DNA of 64,000 nt from JAEUPI01 sp046348365 (GCA_046348365.1 JAXMEL010000005.1:62001-126000), one strand, 5' to 3'. Shown: positions 1 to 9,421, counted from the stretch's first letter. Made by a program: numbers and translations. Notes: a model not told the origin generated them from the letters alone.

Positions 1-351
1 AGCGGCATCCTCTCGGGCCGCAACGAGGTGAACTGCATCAGCCCCGTGCCGTCGCTGCCCAACCTCTACATCCTGCCGGTGGGCGCCGTGCCGCCCAACC
101 CGTTGGAGCTGGCACAGAACGCCGCCTTCCGCCTGCTGCTGGAAGAGCTGACGCGCAAGTTCCACTACGTGCTGGTGGACACGCCGGCGGCTGCGCACGG
201 CTCCGATGCGCGCCTCATTGCCACCCGCGCCGGCGCGGCGGTGGTGGTGTGCCGGCGCGGCAAGTCACAGAGCGGGCCGGCGCAGAAGCTGGTGTCGCAG
301 CTCGCCAAGGCACAGGTGGCGATGGGCGGGCTGGTGATGAACGACTACTAG
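1..351 (+). CDS. EpsG/CpsD-like tyrosine-protein kinase, C-terminal part
   Basis: This is the 3' end of a gene that begins before the window. The reading frame is open from base 1 to a TAG at 349-351. The visible residues resemble the C-terminal P-loop domain of bacterial tyrosine kinases and chain-length determinants (EpsG/CpsD/Wzc type). They include a hydrophobic strand ending in Asp (YVLVDTPA, Walker-B-like), then an Arg/Ala-rich stretch and 'AAVVVCRRGKSQ', as expected after the Walker B strand. The tail (MNDY) carries a single Tyr rather than the Tyr-rich cluster typical of Wzc. The gene stops 2 bases before the next start, so it probably leads the same exopolysaccharide operon. The likely role is control of polysaccharide chain length and export at the inner membrane. 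Walker A is outside the window, so kinase activity cannot be judged. Confidence 0.7.
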   Translation, partial: SGILSGRNEVNCISPVPSLPNLYILPVGAVPPNPLELAQNAAFRLLLEELTRKFHYVLVDTPAAAHGSDARLIATRAGAAVVVCRRGKSQSGPAQKLVSQLAKAQVAMGGLVMNDY

Positions 352-353
352 CC

Positions 354-1409
354 ATGGGGGATCGTGTTGCCCCGGATGCGTCGACGGCGCAAGCGCAAGC
401 GACCGCGCACCGCGTGCTCGTGGTCGTTCCCACACTCAATGAATCCGAGCATGTGGCCACGGTGCTGAGGCAACTCGGCGCCGATACCGCGGACCCCGAT
501 CTTCTGTATGTCGTGGCCGACGGCGGCAGCACCGACGGCACGCAGTCGCTCGTGCGCGATCTCATGACGCGCATGCCGCGCCTGCGCCTGCTGCACAACC
601 CGCATCGCCTGCAAAGCGCTGCGGTGAACCTTGCTGTGGCGCGATACGGTGCGGGCGCGCGAGTACTGGTGCGTTGCGACGCTCACGCCGGCTACCCTGG
701 CGGCTACGTGCGACGGCTCGTCGACGCACTGGACCGGCACGGCGCCGACTCGATCGTGGTGCCGATGGATTCGGTGGGCCGCAGTTGCCTCGGGCGCGCG
801 GTGGCCTGGGTCTCCGACACCGTGGTCGGATCGGGTGGATCCACGCATCGTGGAGGGCGCGAGAGCGGCTGGGTCGATCATGGCCATCACGCCGCCTTTC
901 GCATGAGCAGCTTCGTGCGCACCGGCGGGTACGACGCGAGCTTCAGCCACAACGAAGATGCCGAACTCGATTGTCGGCAGCGTGCGCTCGGCAGTCGCAT
1001 CTTTCTGGATGCGGAGATTCGGATGCAATACTACCCGCGCGACACGTGGCGCGGGCTGTGGCGCCAGTACTTCAACTACGGGCGCGGCCGCGCGCGGACG
1101 GTGCGCAAGCATCCGGAGTCGCTGCGGCTGCGGCAGTTTGCCGTGCCGGCGCACGTGGGCGTCAGCGTTCTCGCGCTCGCGCTCGCGCCGTGGTGGCCGC
1201 TGCTGCTGCTCTGGCCGCTCCTATACGCGCTTGCGTTGATCGCGACGGCGATCAGCATCGCGACGAAGCGGCGCAGTCTTTGCGGCGTGCTGGCCGCACC
1301 GGCCGCGGCTGTGATGCATACGGCCTGGGCACTGGGCTTCCTTGGCGGGTGGCTCACGAGCGGCGATCGGCGCTGGCGCGCGACGCTGAAGTCCGGGACC
1401 GCGGCATGA
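354..1409 (+). CDS. Glycosyltransferase family 2 (ExoA-like), membrane-anchored
   Basis: The product has 351 residues, with the start at ATG 354, two bases after the previous stop. A GT2 nucleotide-sugar fold is visible: VVVPTLNE at about residues 23-30, VADGGSTDGT at about 52-61, then VRCDAHAGYP, which resembles the 'DAHA.YP' acceptor region of ExoA-type succinoglycan transferases. HNEDAELDCR near residue 200 is the usual ED-containing motif. The last ~90 residues are hydrophobic (two or three membrane segments), placing the enzyme at the inner membrane. It should add a sugar to the undecaprenyl-linked repeat unit of the exopolysaccharide. The stop overlaps the next ATG (ATGA), indicating translational coupling. 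Donor and acceptor cannot be read from sequence. Confidence 0.85.
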   Translation: MGDRVAPDASTAQAQATAHRVLVVVPTLNESEHVATVLRQLGADTADPDLLYVVADGGSTDGTQSLVRDLMTRMPRLRLLHNPHRLQSAAVNLAVARYGAGARVLVRCDAHAGYPGGYVRRLVDALDRHGADSIVVPMDSVGRSCLGRAVAWVSDTVVGSGGSTHRGGRESGWVDHGHHAAFRMSSFVRTGGYDASFSHNEDAELDCRQRALGSRIFLDAEIRMQYYPRDTWRGLWRQYFNYGRGRARTVRKHPESLRLRQFAVPAHVGVSVLALALAPWWPLLLLWPLLYALALIATAISIATKRRSLCGVLAAPAAAVMHTAWALGFLGGWLTSGDRRWRATLKSGTAA

Positions 1410-2593
1410 CGGATGCGGTGACTTCGGCGCGCCTCGAGCGAGCGCCGATCCGCGCATTGCTCGTGGATCCATCGCTCTTCACTGCGCCATACGATGCCGC
1501 GCTGACGCAGGGCCTCCTGGCCGCGGGTGTCCAGCCCATGTGGGCCACGCGCCCGATCCGTCGCGGTGATGACCAGGAGATTCCGGCACGGTACACCGAT
1601 CCGTTCTTCTACCGACGTGTGGACGACCTGCCGGGTCTGCCCCGGCCCCTGCGCGCGCTTGCCAAGGGCGCGGCGCACGCGGTGGGCCTGCTGCGCCTGC
1701 TTTATCGAGTTTGGACAGGCAAACCCGATGTTGTGCACGTTCAATGGGTCGTGTTGCCACCGCTGGACGTTGCGGCGTTGTGGCTGATTCGGATGCGCAC
1801 CCGCTATGTCCTGACAGTGCACGACACGGTGCCGTTCAACGGCATCCGGGCGTCCGTCTTGCAGAACCTTGGTTTCGATCTGCCTATCCGTATCGCGGAC
1901 GCGGTCATCGTCCATACCCGAGCTGGCAAGGACCGATTGATTGCCCGCGGCATCGAGGCCGACAAGATCGCGGTCATTCCCCATGGACCGCTGCAGATGC
2001 AGGCCCGACCGACGCGTCCGCGTGCGGGAAGCGATGGACGCTGGACGTTCGTGCTGTTCGGTGAGATCAAGGAGTACAAGGGCCTTGATCTGATCGTGGA
2101 GGCGCTGGGCCGATTGCGGGGAGACATTCGCGATCGTTGTCGCGTGATCGTAGCCGGCCGACCTCGCATGGACGTGAGCGACATTCAGCGTCGCATCGAC
2201 CAGCTGGGCCTGCGCGAAAGCATCGAGCTGAGGTTGCACCGGCACTCCATGCAGGAGATGGCCGATCTGTTCGACGCCGCCGATACCTTCGTCTTCCCGT
2301 ACCGTCAGGTTGACGCCAGCGGTGTGTACTTTCTCGTCAAGGGGCTCGGGAAGTGGCTCATTGCCAGTCGCGTTGGCGTGTTTGCGGAGGACATGCGCGA
2401 GAGCCTCGATGGCGAGTTGATCTCCCCGAGCAACGTCGAAGCGCTCGCGGCCGCCATCGAGAGGGCGGCCCGGCATCGTCCGCAAGGTGCGGGTACCCGA
2501 GCTGCGGACACCTGGGAGGCCATTGGCAGGTCCACGCGGGCGCTGTATGTCGGCAACGCCTCCAGCGCCGGGGCGGCGCAAGCGGTGGCGTGA
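1406..2593 (+). CDS. Glycosyltransferase family 4 (GT-B fold)
   Basis: The product has 395 residues; its ATG at 1406 overlaps the preceding stop by 4 bases. GT4 features are visible. VVHVQW and VLTVHDTVPF lie in the N-terminal acceptor domain, and VIPHGPL follows the linker. In the C-terminal donor domain are LFGEIKEYKGLDLIVEAL and 'DTFVFPYRQVDASGVYFL', the region where GT4 enzymes bind the donor nucleotide-sugar. The canonical E-x7-E is degenerate: the second half reads DASGVYF. It probably adds one sugar of the repeat unit on the cytoplasmic face. A run of Ala/Gly at the C terminus has no evident role. The next gene follows after 22 bases. Confidence 0.82.
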   Translation: MTDAVTSARLERAPIRALLVDPSLFTAPYDAALTQGLLAAGVQPMWATRPIRRGDDQEIPARYTDPFFYRRVDDLPGLPRPLRALAKGAAHAVGLLRLLYRVWTGKPDVVHVQWVVLPPLDVAALWLIRMRTRYVLTVHDTVPFNGIRASVLQNLGFDLPIRIADAVIVHTRAGKDRLIARGIEADKIAVIPHGPLQMQARPTRPRAGSDGRWTFVLFGEIKEYKGLDLIVEALGRLRGDIRDRCRVIVAGRPRMDVSDIQRRIDQLGLRESIELRLHRHSMQEMADLFDAADTFVFPYRQVDASGVYFLVKGLGKWLIASRVGVFAEDMRESLDGELISPSNVEALAAAIERAARHRPQGAGTRAADTWEAIGRSTRALYVGNASSAGAAQAVA

Positions 2594-2615
2594 CAGAAGA
2601 ATCTCAGTGGAGCGG

Positions 2616-3368
2616 ATGTTGGATCGACTTGCCAGAGAAATCGAGTTTCACGACCATCGGTACGTTGACGGCGTCGGCGCCCGACCGCAGGATCACTTCT
2701 ACGTAGCTGTCAGCGAGGCAGCTGACTTGGCGTTCGACAAAGTCGCCGAATGCGCCAGGGCTGGTGGAAGCGGGCTGGAAATCGGGTGCGCAACCGGCTA
2801 CCACACCGAGCAGTTGCTGAAGATCGGCCTCTTCGAAGCCCACGGCATCGATGTCTCCTCGTCGGCGATCGATGCCGCCAACCGCCGATTTGCTGCAACG
2901 GCGGGAACGGCGAGCTTCAAGTTGATGGACGCGAATCACCTGGAGTTCGAAGATGGAAGATTCGATTTCGTCTTCGGAAGTGGCGTGATCCATCACCTCG
3001 AGCTGCCACGCGCGGTGGCCGAAGGGCGTCGCGTGCTACGGCGGGGTGGGCGGTACATCTTCATGGAGCCGCTCGGGACCAATCCGCTCATCAATCTCTA
3101 CCGGCAACGGACTCCGCAAAATCGATCGGCAGACGAAACGCCGCTCACTGCGGATCACTTGAACCAGATCCGCGCGATCTTCGATGAAGTCGATGTCCGA
3201 TATTTCGGCTTCTTCACGTTGGCGGCAATTCCACTCCGGCGCTGGCCGGGACTGCAGAAGACCGCTCTAGCCTTGCTCAGGCAAGTCGACCGGCTCTTCT
3301 TCAAGTTGCCCGGTGCATGGAAGCTCGCCTGGATGGCGGTGATCGACGCGCGCGTGGGCCATCGATGA
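2616..3368 (+). CDS. Class I SAM-dependent methyltransferase
   Basis: The product has 250 residues. ATG 2616 is chosen because GGAG lies 4 bases upstream; GTG 2607 is an alternative. Motif I (GLEIGCATGYHTEQLL, about residues 50-65) binds SAM, and 'FDFVFGSGVIHHLE' (about 113-126) is the post-motif II region of Methyltransf_11/25 proteins. A C-terminal stretch rich in hydrophobic and basic residues (PLRRWPGLQKTALALL) may touch the membrane. Inside the polysaccharide cluster it could methylate a sugar or cap the chain end. The stop overlaps the next start by 4 bases (ATGA). Codon use at the 5' end is a little less GC-rich than in neighbours, as is common in polysaccharide genes. Confidence 0.78.
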   Translation: MLDRLAREIEFHDHRYVDGVGARPQDHFYVAVSEAADLAFDKVAECARAGGSGLEIGCATGYHTEQLLKIGLFEAHGIDVSSSAIDAANRRFAATAGTASFKLMDANHLEFEDGRFDFVFGSGVIHHLELPRAVAEGRRVLRRGGRYIFMEPLGTNPLINLYRQRTPQNRSADETPLTADHLNQIRAIFDEVDVRYFGFFTLAAIPLRRWPGLQKTALALLRQVDRLFFKLPGAWKLAWMAVIDARVGHR

Positions 3369-4702
3369 AGCGCTTCGTCGATGCGTGGGGGCCGGTGCTG
3401 CTGACCCTCTGCTGGATTCAGTTCACGGTCGTCTGGCTCTGGCCGCCAAGCCGGGCGTTCACGCAGGAGATGCTCAGCCTGCCGCAGGACAAACCCTTTG
3501 CAGCGCCGTTTCAATATGCACTGTGGGCCGCCATCGTGCTCACCACGGCGCATCTGATCAGGCTGCGGGGTCTGGGCTTCTTCGATGACACGGCGTTCTT
3601 CTTTCCGTATTTCATGTGCCTGCTGGTTTCATCGGTGTTGGGCGTCTCGGTGATGCCATCCCTGCGGCTGTCGGTGCTGTGGTTGCTTTCGGTCCTGGCG
3701 GGCGCGTTGATCGCCAACGTGCTAGATCAGCGGCGGTTGATCGGTGTGCTCGGTGCTCTCATTGCCGCCACGATGGTCGCCTCACTATTGATGTTCTACG
3801 TCGTGCCAGACATCGGCTCCGATCGCTACGCGGGAGCGATTGTGTTGCGAGGGCTGTTCGACAACAAGAACCAGGCCGGGCGCATTGCCGGGCTTTCGTT
3901 GGCGATCATCGTTGCCTTCCGTCGCGATCTGCCAGCGTCGCTCAAATACACAGGTCTTGTGGCTGCGACGGCCTGCTTGATCCTGTCCGATTCGAAGACC
4001 GCGCTCGTCGGCGCTGCACTTTCGTCGGCGTACTTGTTGTTCGTCTCGGCGCTGCGTCGGAGGATGAGCGCAGGTCTCGGCGGACTGACTCTGGGTGTCG
4101 CGCTATTGGTTCTCGTTGCGCTGGCCGCCCTGCTCGGGCCGCTGCTGGCCGGAGCGATCGGCCGTGACCTAACCTTCACCGGCAGGACGGAGGTGTGGAG
4201 CGCGTATCTGCGTGCGCTGGAACACGATCCAGCCTTTGGTATGGGTCCCGGGAGCTATACCAGCGTCTCGCCACTCACCGTCCCGATCGCGCTGAAGTTC
4301 GTGTCCATGGGCGCGATCTTCTCGCCGCACAACTTCTTCATTGGCACACTGGGTGACCTGGGTCTGCCCGGCCTGGCATGCGTCGTTTGCATGCTGTTGT
4401 ACGTCGCCGTCTATCTGCCGCTGCACTTCGGAGACCGGTTTGCCTTCGCGTGTGCGGGTGTCGGCGTGAGCACGATCGTGCAAGGGGCGGGAGAGACGCT
4501 CGACGTGGCGACGGGCGGTGCGACGTGGTTCCTGCTTTCGCTGTTTCTTGCATGTCATCTGCACGAGCGTGCAGGTACAGGTCGATTCGACGCAGTGCGA
4601 AACCCCGGTGCTGTTGGCCTGCGACGACCGTCCGCGGATCGCGCTGCGGCGCGCGAAGGGCAAGAAAAGACGCTCGACGACTTGCGCCTGGAGGTGCGTT
4701 GA
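3365..4702 (+). CDS. O-antigen ligase/polymerase-type membrane protein (Wzy/WaaL-like)
   Basis: The product has 445 residues, starting at ATG 3365 inside the previous stop. It is highly hydrophobic, with roughly 10-12 predicted membrane segments. 'GLFDNKNQAGR' matches the (F/D)NKN-G motif of the O-antigen ligase family. A large loop contains 'GMGPGSYTSVSP' and 'SPHNFFIGTLGDLGLPGL', where the His of H-N-x-x-L is the conserved functional residue of WaaL/Wzy proteins. The product should polymerise, or attach, lipid-linked repeat units on the periplasmic face. The last ~45 residues are hydrophilic and variable. Wzy is favoured over WaaL because the cluster also holds a flippase and a chain-length kinase and makes a secreted polysaccharide. 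Confidence 0.8.
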   Translation: MKRFVDAWGPVLLTLCWIQFTVVWLWPPSRAFTQEMLSLPQDKPFAAPFQYALWAAIVLTTAHLIRLRGLGFFDDTAFFFPYFMCLLVSSVLGVSVMPSLRLSVLWLLSVLAGALIANVLDQRRLIGVLGALIAATMVASLLMFYVVPDIGSDRYAGAIVLRGLFDNKNQAGRIAGLSLAIIVAFRRDLPASLKYTGLVAATACLILSDSKTALVGAALSSAYLLFVSALRRRMSAGLGGLTLGVALLVLVALAALLGPLLAGAIGRDLTFTGRTEVWSAYLRALEHDPAFGMGPGSYTSVSPLTVPIALKFVSMGAIFSPHNFFIGTLGDLGLPGLACVVCMLLYVAVYLPLHFGDRFAFACAGVGVSTIVQGAGETLDVATGGATWFLLSLFLACHLHERAGTGRFDAVRNPGAVGLRRPSADRAAAREGQEKTLDDLRLEVR

Positions 4703-5823
4703 TGACGACGAGCGCGTCGGCTTCCAGCGCACGGCGTTTTCGTTGGGGCGTCTTCGGCACTGGGGCGGTCTCTGCCAAGTTCGTTGCCGGACTCGTTGCC
4801 GCGCAAGGGGCCGAAGCGAGCTTCGTCGCATCCCGCACGTTGGCGAAGGCGAGGCGCTTCTCTGCTGCCTTGGGCATCCCGCGCGCCATTGAAGGCTATG
4901 CAGAAGCAGCAGCATCGGGTGGTGTCGATGCGATCTACGTTGCCACGCCGCCCTCGGAGCACGCGGCGCACGCGAAGCTGTGCATCGACGCGGGAATCCC
5001 GGTGCTCGTCGAAAAACCGTTCGCCGTCACCGCCGCGCAGGCGACCGACATTGCGGCGACCGCCCGCGCCAAGTCGGTCTTCGCCATGGAGGCGATGTGG
5101 ACGCGCTTTCTTCCCGCCGCCCGCGCGATGAAGGAACGGCTGGCGGAGCGTAGCGTAGGCGATGTGCGGCTCGTCTCTGGCAGCTTCGGTACGTCCCAGG
5201 TTCCTGATGCGGCGAACGGGATGTTCGATCCGTCCCTGGCCGGCGGTGCAGTTGCGCACCTGGCTCCTTATCCGCTTTCTCTCGCGCAGTGGCTCTTCGG
5301 TTCTCCCACGCTGACCCACGCGCTCGGCTCAATCGGTTCAACGGGTGTCATCGAAGAAGCGGCGTTTCAACTGCTGTATCCGAATGGCGTGGTCGGTTCG
5401 TTCTTCACCAGCATTCGCGCCTGGGCGGCGGATGACTTCAATGTCATGGGAACCGACGGAATGATCGCCTTCGATGGCTCGATCGTGCGCCCCAACGGCC
5501 TGCGCGTTTCGCGCCAGGCGCCGATACATGCGGAGGAAACGGATCTCCGGTGGCGCGCACGCGTGCGTCAGAGCGCAATTGTCCACCGGGTGGCACAGGC
5601 CACCGGTCGATCGAGCCGCAGCCGGAGCGTGCGGCTGCGCTTCCCGTACGCCGGGAATGGATACCACTATGAAGCAGACGAAGTTCGCAACTGCGTCCTT
5701 GCCGGCAACCAGGAAAGCGCGACCATGCCACTGTCTGACAGCATCGCGGTAGCGGCGACGGCTGATCGCATCAACGAAGCGATCATGGCGTCGGCTGGGC
5801 GAGCACGGAGCCGTGCCGCATGA
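4702..5823 (+). CDS. Gfo/Idh/MocA family oxidoreductase (first of two)
   Basis: The product has 373 residues with ATG 4702 overlapping the previous stop. The N-terminal Rossmann motif 'WGVFGTGAVSAKF' (about residues 13-25) is followed by 'VDAIYVATPPSEHAAHAKLCIDAG' and 'VLVEKPFAVT'. The EKP lysine is the catalytic lysine of the Gfo/Idh/MocA family. The C-terminal domain has the open beta-sheet pattern of the family ('GAVAHLAPYPLSLAQWLFG'). It should oxidise or reduce a sugar, probably as NAD(P)-dependent formation of an amino- or keto-sugar precursor for the exopolysaccharide. It precedes a second family member with an ATGA overlap; the two are not close paralogues (different motif spacing, 373 versus 437 residues). 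Confidence 0.85.
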   Translation: MTTSASASSARRFRWGVFGTGAVSAKFVAGLVAAQGAEASFVASRTLAKARRFSAALGIPRAIEGYAEAAASGGVDAIYVATPPSEHAAHAKLCIDAGIPVLVEKPFAVTAAQATDIAATARAKSVFAMEAMWTRFLPAARAMKERLAERSVGDVRLVSGSFGTSQVPDAANGMFDPSLAGGAVAHLAPYPLSLAQWLFGSPTLTHALGSIGSTGVIEEAAFQLLYPNGVVGSFFTSIRAWAADDFNVMGTDGMIAFDGSIVRPNGLRVSRQAPIHAEETDLRWRARVRQSAIVHRVAQATGRSSRSRSVRLRFPYAGNGYHYEADEVRNCVLAGNQESATMPLSDSIAVAATADRINEAIMASAGRARSRAA

Positions 5824-7133
5824 AGATCGCGTTCGTCGGCTGCGGGTATGTGTTCGACATCTACATGCGCACGCGTTGGGCGCATCCCGAGCTGGAGATC
5901 TGCGGCGTCTTCGATATCGACACCGCTCGCTCGGCCGTCGTCGCGCGGCACTACGGGTTTCGGGTCTATCCCGACTACCAAACGCTGCTCGACGACCCGG
6001 CCGTGCAGGTCGTGGTCAACCTCACCAGTGTCCGGTCCCACTTCGACGTCGTGAAGCGGGCGCTGGAAGCCGGCAAGCACGTCTTCTCGGAGAAGCCGCT
6101 CACCACGGACACGCAGCGCACCCGCGAACTGTTCGATATGGCGCAGCGCAACGGCTTGGTGCTGACCGGCGCGCCATGCAATCTCTACTGCGATGCGATC
6201 AGCACGATGTGGAAGGCGGTTCGCGACGGCGCCATAGGAAAGCCGGTGCTGGTCTACGCTGAGCTTGACGACAACCCGGCCCACCTGATGCAACTGGAGA
6301 CGGTGCAGAGCCCGACTGGTGCGCCATTTCCGTATGCCGAGGAGTTGCAGGAGGGATGCACCGTCGAGCACGTGGCCTATCACCTGGTGTGGCTCTGCGC
6401 GATGTTCGGGCCGGTGCTTTCGGTTGCTGCGTACTCGGACTTCCTCGTCGAGCACAAGACCGACACACCGCTGTCGCCGGCCGATACACCGGACTTCTCG
6501 GTCGCCTGCCTGAAGTTCGCCAACGGCGTCTCCGCCCGGGTCACGTGCAGCTGGGTCGCGCCGCGCGACCACGGGTTCCGCATCATCGGCGAGGAGGGCG
6601 AGATCAGCGTGGACAACGTATTCCACGACCAGTCTCCGGTTTGTATCGAGCGGTTTTCGCGGGTCAGCCTCAGTGCTCGCAAGGCATATACCGTTCGCAC
6701 CCAGCCTTTGATCGGCCGTGCATTCGGTATCGGCGGCCGCAGGGTGCCCCTGGTCAGGCGCTGGAAATCCCACGCGGTCGAGGCCGAGAAGGGCGTGGGT
6801 CGATCGCTGAAACACAAGTTCGTCAGTTGGCTTCGACGGCGCGAGATCTACGCGCAGGACAAGCTGCTGGGCATTGCGGAGATGGTGCGCGCCATGCGCG
6901 AAGGGCGGTCACAGCCGATGCCTGCCGATTTCCTGATGCACCTGAACGAATTGACGCTCCTGATCCAGCGTGCCGGGTCTGCCGGTGTCGCGCTGCGCCC
7001 GGCGACCAGCTTCCAACCTATCGGGCCGATGCCCGAAACGATCGGCACGCCGCGCGACTACCGGGCCGAATACAGCGCCCGTACGCTCGAGAAGCTGAGC
7101 GCTCGGGTCGTGGCAGCGCTGCACAGGCGGTGA
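5820..7133 (+). CDS. Gfo/Idh/MocA family oxidoreductase (second of two)
   Basis: The product has 437 residues, starting at ATG 5820 inside the stop of the preceding dehydrogenase. 'IAFVGCGYVFDIY' is the dinucleotide-binding loop (G-x-G-x-x), followed by 'VQVVVNLTSVRSHFDVVKRAL' and 'HVFSEKPLTTD' with the EKP catalytic lysine near residue 95. The C-terminal domain is longer than in the first copy and includes 'GCTVEHVAYHLVWLCAMFGPV', where a conserved His is expected in the active site. It probably works on the same or a consecutive nucleotide-sugar as its neighbour, since oxidise-then-reduce pairs occur in several sugar pathways. The actual substrate is not evident. The next gene follows after 13 bases. 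Confidence 0.85.
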   Translation: MKIAFVGCGYVFDIYMRTRWAHPELEICGVFDIDTARSAVVARHYGFRVYPDYQTLLDDPAVQVVVNLTSVRSHFDVVKRALEAGKHVFSEKPLTTDTQRTRELFDMAQRNGLVLTGAPCNLYCDAISTMWKAVRDGAIGKPVLVYAELDDNPAHLMQLETVQSPTGAPFPYAEELQEGCTVEHVAYHLVWLCAMFGPVLSVAAYSDFLVEHKTDTPLSPADTPDFSVACLKFANGVSARVTCSWVAPRDHGFRIIGEEGEISVDNVFHDQSPVCIERFSRVSLSARKAYTVRTQPLIGRAFGIGGRRVPLVRRWKSHAVEAEKGVGRSLKHKFVSWLRRREIYAQDKLLGIAEMVRAMREGRSQPMPADFLMHLNELTLLIQRAGSAGVALRPATSFQPIGPMPETIGTPRDYRAEYSARTLEKLSARVVAALHRR

Positions 7134-7146
7134 AGGGCGCGCGAAC

Positions 7147-8454
7147 ATGCGAGGCCGCGACGCTTTCGGAGCCTGGGCTCTTCCGGGAGGACATCTGAAC
7201 GCCTGGCTTGCCACACTCGAGCGGCGCTATCGGATGCTGACCTTTGCGAAGGCCATGTTTCCCACGATGGCGGCGCTGGCTGTCCAGTTTCTGGCTTTCG
7301 TGATCACGGCGCGCGGCCTGGGTGCGGAACGGTTCGGCATCTACGCGGGCATTCTGGCGGTTGCGAGCATCGGCGCCGATGTGCTGGGATTCGGCGCCAT
7401 CGACCTGCTTGTCCGCGGCACCGCGCGCAACCAGCGTGACTTCCCTCGCTATCTGGGTCACTTGTTGTGGCTGACGCTCGCCACTGCCCCGGTCGTGATT
7501 CTGGGTGCGTTGATCGTTGCCACGCAGATCATGAATGTGCCATTCCCAGGGTGGCTGCTGGTCGGTGCGATCGTGGCCGAAATGATGAACAGCCGCACCT
7601 TCGTCTATACCGAGGCGATCATGGTGGCGCAACAGGATCCCGTGCGCGCCGCATGGTCCCGTGTGGCTGGCGCGATCACCCGGTTGGCGGCAGCGGTTGT
7701 GTACTTCGTGGCACTGTCCAGGTCGGACATCGAGGGTTGGGTCGTCTGCATTGCCGGCGTGTCGCTCCTGACGATGTTCATCGCCTATCGGATATGCACG
7801 GCGCTCTATGGTCGACCCGTCAGCTGCCTGATGCGCGGCGAATTGCGTGCCGGCGTCGTGCTGTGTCTGACGCAGATTGCGGCATCGGTTCAGGCAAATG
7901 TCGATCGGGTCGTGTTGACGCGCTTTGCGCCGGCCGCTGAAGTCGGCGGCTACGGTGCGGCTGCGCGCTTCATGCAATTGGGCCTGCTGCCCCTTCAGGT
8001 CGCGACCCGGATCACCTATCCGAAGTTCTTCTCCGCCGGGAATTCGGGTGCGGTCAAGGGCCTGCGTTTCGCGCTTCGCGTCGCGGGGCCAATGGCCGCG
8101 ATCGGAATCGGCGCGTGCCTGCTTGTCATCGCAGCATCGCATCTCATTCCTTCGCTGCTCGGCCGGGACTTCTCCTCCGCAATTGGTATTCTCACGGTAC
8201 TGGCGTTCGCGCTACCGGCCATCGCGCTGCAAACTCCTCCGGCTGACGTCCTCACCGCAGATAATCTGCACACGCTGCGCGCCACGATCATTTGGCTGAC
8301 GACGGCCTGCTTCCTCGGCTTCGCGGTGATGGGCGCGAAGCTCGGCGGTGCGCTTGGTATCGCCGTGGCGTTCGTTCTCACACAGCTTCTTCTGGCCGTT
8401 GCCAACTGGGGCGCGCTGCTTGTCGTTGTGCGTCGACGCCGTGTCCGCCGCTGA
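7147..8454 (+). CDS. Polysaccharide flippase (Wzx/MATE-like membrane protein)
   Basis: The product has 435 residues and about 12 hydrophobic segments. 'FLAFVITARGLGAERFGIYAGILAVASI' near residue 45 matches the first helices of PST-family polysaccharide exporters (Wzx), which move lipid-linked repeat units across the inner membrane. Start 7147 follows GAAGG (spacing about 9); ATG 7234, nearer the first helix, is a plausible later start. The Wzx family is poorly conserved, so the call rests on topology, length and context (transferases on both sides and a Wzy-like gene upstream). There is a 43-base gap before the next gene. Confidence 0.78.
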   Translation: MRGRDAFGAWALPGGHLNAWLATLERRYRMLTFAKAMFPTMAALAVQFLAFVITARGLGAERFGIYAGILAVASIGADVLGFGAIDLLVRGTARNQRDFPRYLGHLLWLTLATAPVVILGALIVATQIMNVPFPGWLLVGAIVAEMMNSRTFVYTEAIMVAQQDPVRAAWSRVAGAITRLAAAVVYFVALSRSDIEGWVVCIAGVSLLTMFIAYRICTALYGRPVSCLMRGELRAGVVLCLTQIAASVQANVDRVVLTRFAPAAEVGGYGAAARFMQLGLLPLQVATRITYPKFFSAGNSGAVKGLRFALRVAGPMAAIGIGACLLVIAASHLIPSLLGRDFSSAIGILTVLAFALPAIALQTPPADVLTADNLHTLRATIIWLTTACFLGFAVMGAKLGGALGIAVAFVLTQLLLAVANWGALLVVVRRRRVRR

Positions 8455-8497
8455 GCGGGCTCGCACGGTCGGCGCGTACTTCTACTGAAATCGTCGG

Positions 8498-9421
8498 ATG
8501 TCCGCGAACTCTGTCGTCATCGGCATTCCCACTTTTCGTCGCCCGCAGTCGCTGCGCCTGCTGCTGGAAAGCCTGGTGCCCGAGCTGGCCGATCGACAGG
8601 TATTGGTGATCGTCGCCGACAACGATTGCGGCCAGCGGGTTCCCATGCTGGTGCGAGAGTTCTCGAAGCGAATCGCAGAGATTTGCTCGATCGCCGTCTC
8701 GACGCGCGGTATCGCCGCGGTGCGAAACGCGCTGGTCGATGCCGCCTACGAGCGAGCACCGGGTTGGCAGTTGCTCATCATGCTCGACGACGACGGGGAG
8801 GTGCAGCCGGGATGGTTCCACGCGTTGACGATGGTGGCCCGATCAACGGCGGCGCACGTCACGGGGGCTGCCGTTGTCTGTCCACTGCCTCCGGGCGCAG
8901 GTCTTTTGGCGCGCAACAGCGAATTCGCGTTGAGAGAGCGCTGGCCCACCGGTGTCGTTGCGATGCTCGCAGTCGGACAGAACATGTGCATCGCTAGGCA
9001 AGTCGAGCAGCTCGTCGCCCGACCATGGTTCAACGGCGAATACGGCCTCAGTGGCGGCGAGGACCACGAGTTCTTTGCAAAGGTCAAGCAAGCCGGTGGG
9101 ATCCTTGCCTGGGCTGACGAGGCGGTCGTCAGCGAGCCGCAGCCGCCGGAGCGCCTCTCGGGCCGGGCGGTTCTGTACCGCAGCCTGACGACTGGCATCA
9201 CCACTGCGCGCATTGACGCACAGTTGCACGGCTCGCTTTGGGCGATGTGGCGCACTGCGCGATACATCTGCACGGCGGTTGGCGGCGTCATCGTCCACGG
9301 GCTGCTGCTGCGCAAGGACCGAACGGCGCGCGCTGTCATCGGCGCGGCGTACACGATAGGAAGATTGCCGGGTGTTTCGAGGTTCGTGGCCAAGCGCTAC
9401 GCAAGGGTGCCGGGGCGATGA
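8498..9421 (+). CDS. Glycosyltransferase family 2 (first of a tandem pair)
   Basis: The product has 307 residues. 'VVIGIPTFRRPQSL' starts a GT-A fold, 'LIMLDDDGEVQPGW' (about residues 88-101) supplies the DxD metal/nucleotide-sugar site, and 'GLSGGEDHEFF' (about 185-195) supplies the ED catalytic-base region. The segment 'EAVVSEPQPPERLS' follows. No membrane anchor is obvious. The protein is a clear paralogue of the next gene: the same motifs occur in the same order with similar spacing, so this is a tandem duplication that has diverged, presumably to add two different sugars. Its stop overlaps the next start by 4 bases. Confidence 0.83.
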   Translation: MSANSVVIGIPTFRRPQSLRLLLESLVPELADRQVLVIVADNDCGQRVPMLVREFSKRIAEICSIAVSTRGIAAVRNALVDAAYERAPGWQLLIMLDDDGEVQPGWFHALTMVARSTAAHVTGAAVVCPLPPGAGLLARNSEFALRERWPTGVVAMLAVGQNMCIARQVEQLVARPWFNGEYGLSGGEDHEFFAKVKQAGGILAWADEAVVSEPQPPERLSGRAVLYRSLTTGITTARIDAQLHGSLWAMWRTARYICTAVGGVIVHGLLLRKDRTARAVIGAAYTIGRLPGVSRFVAKRYARVPGR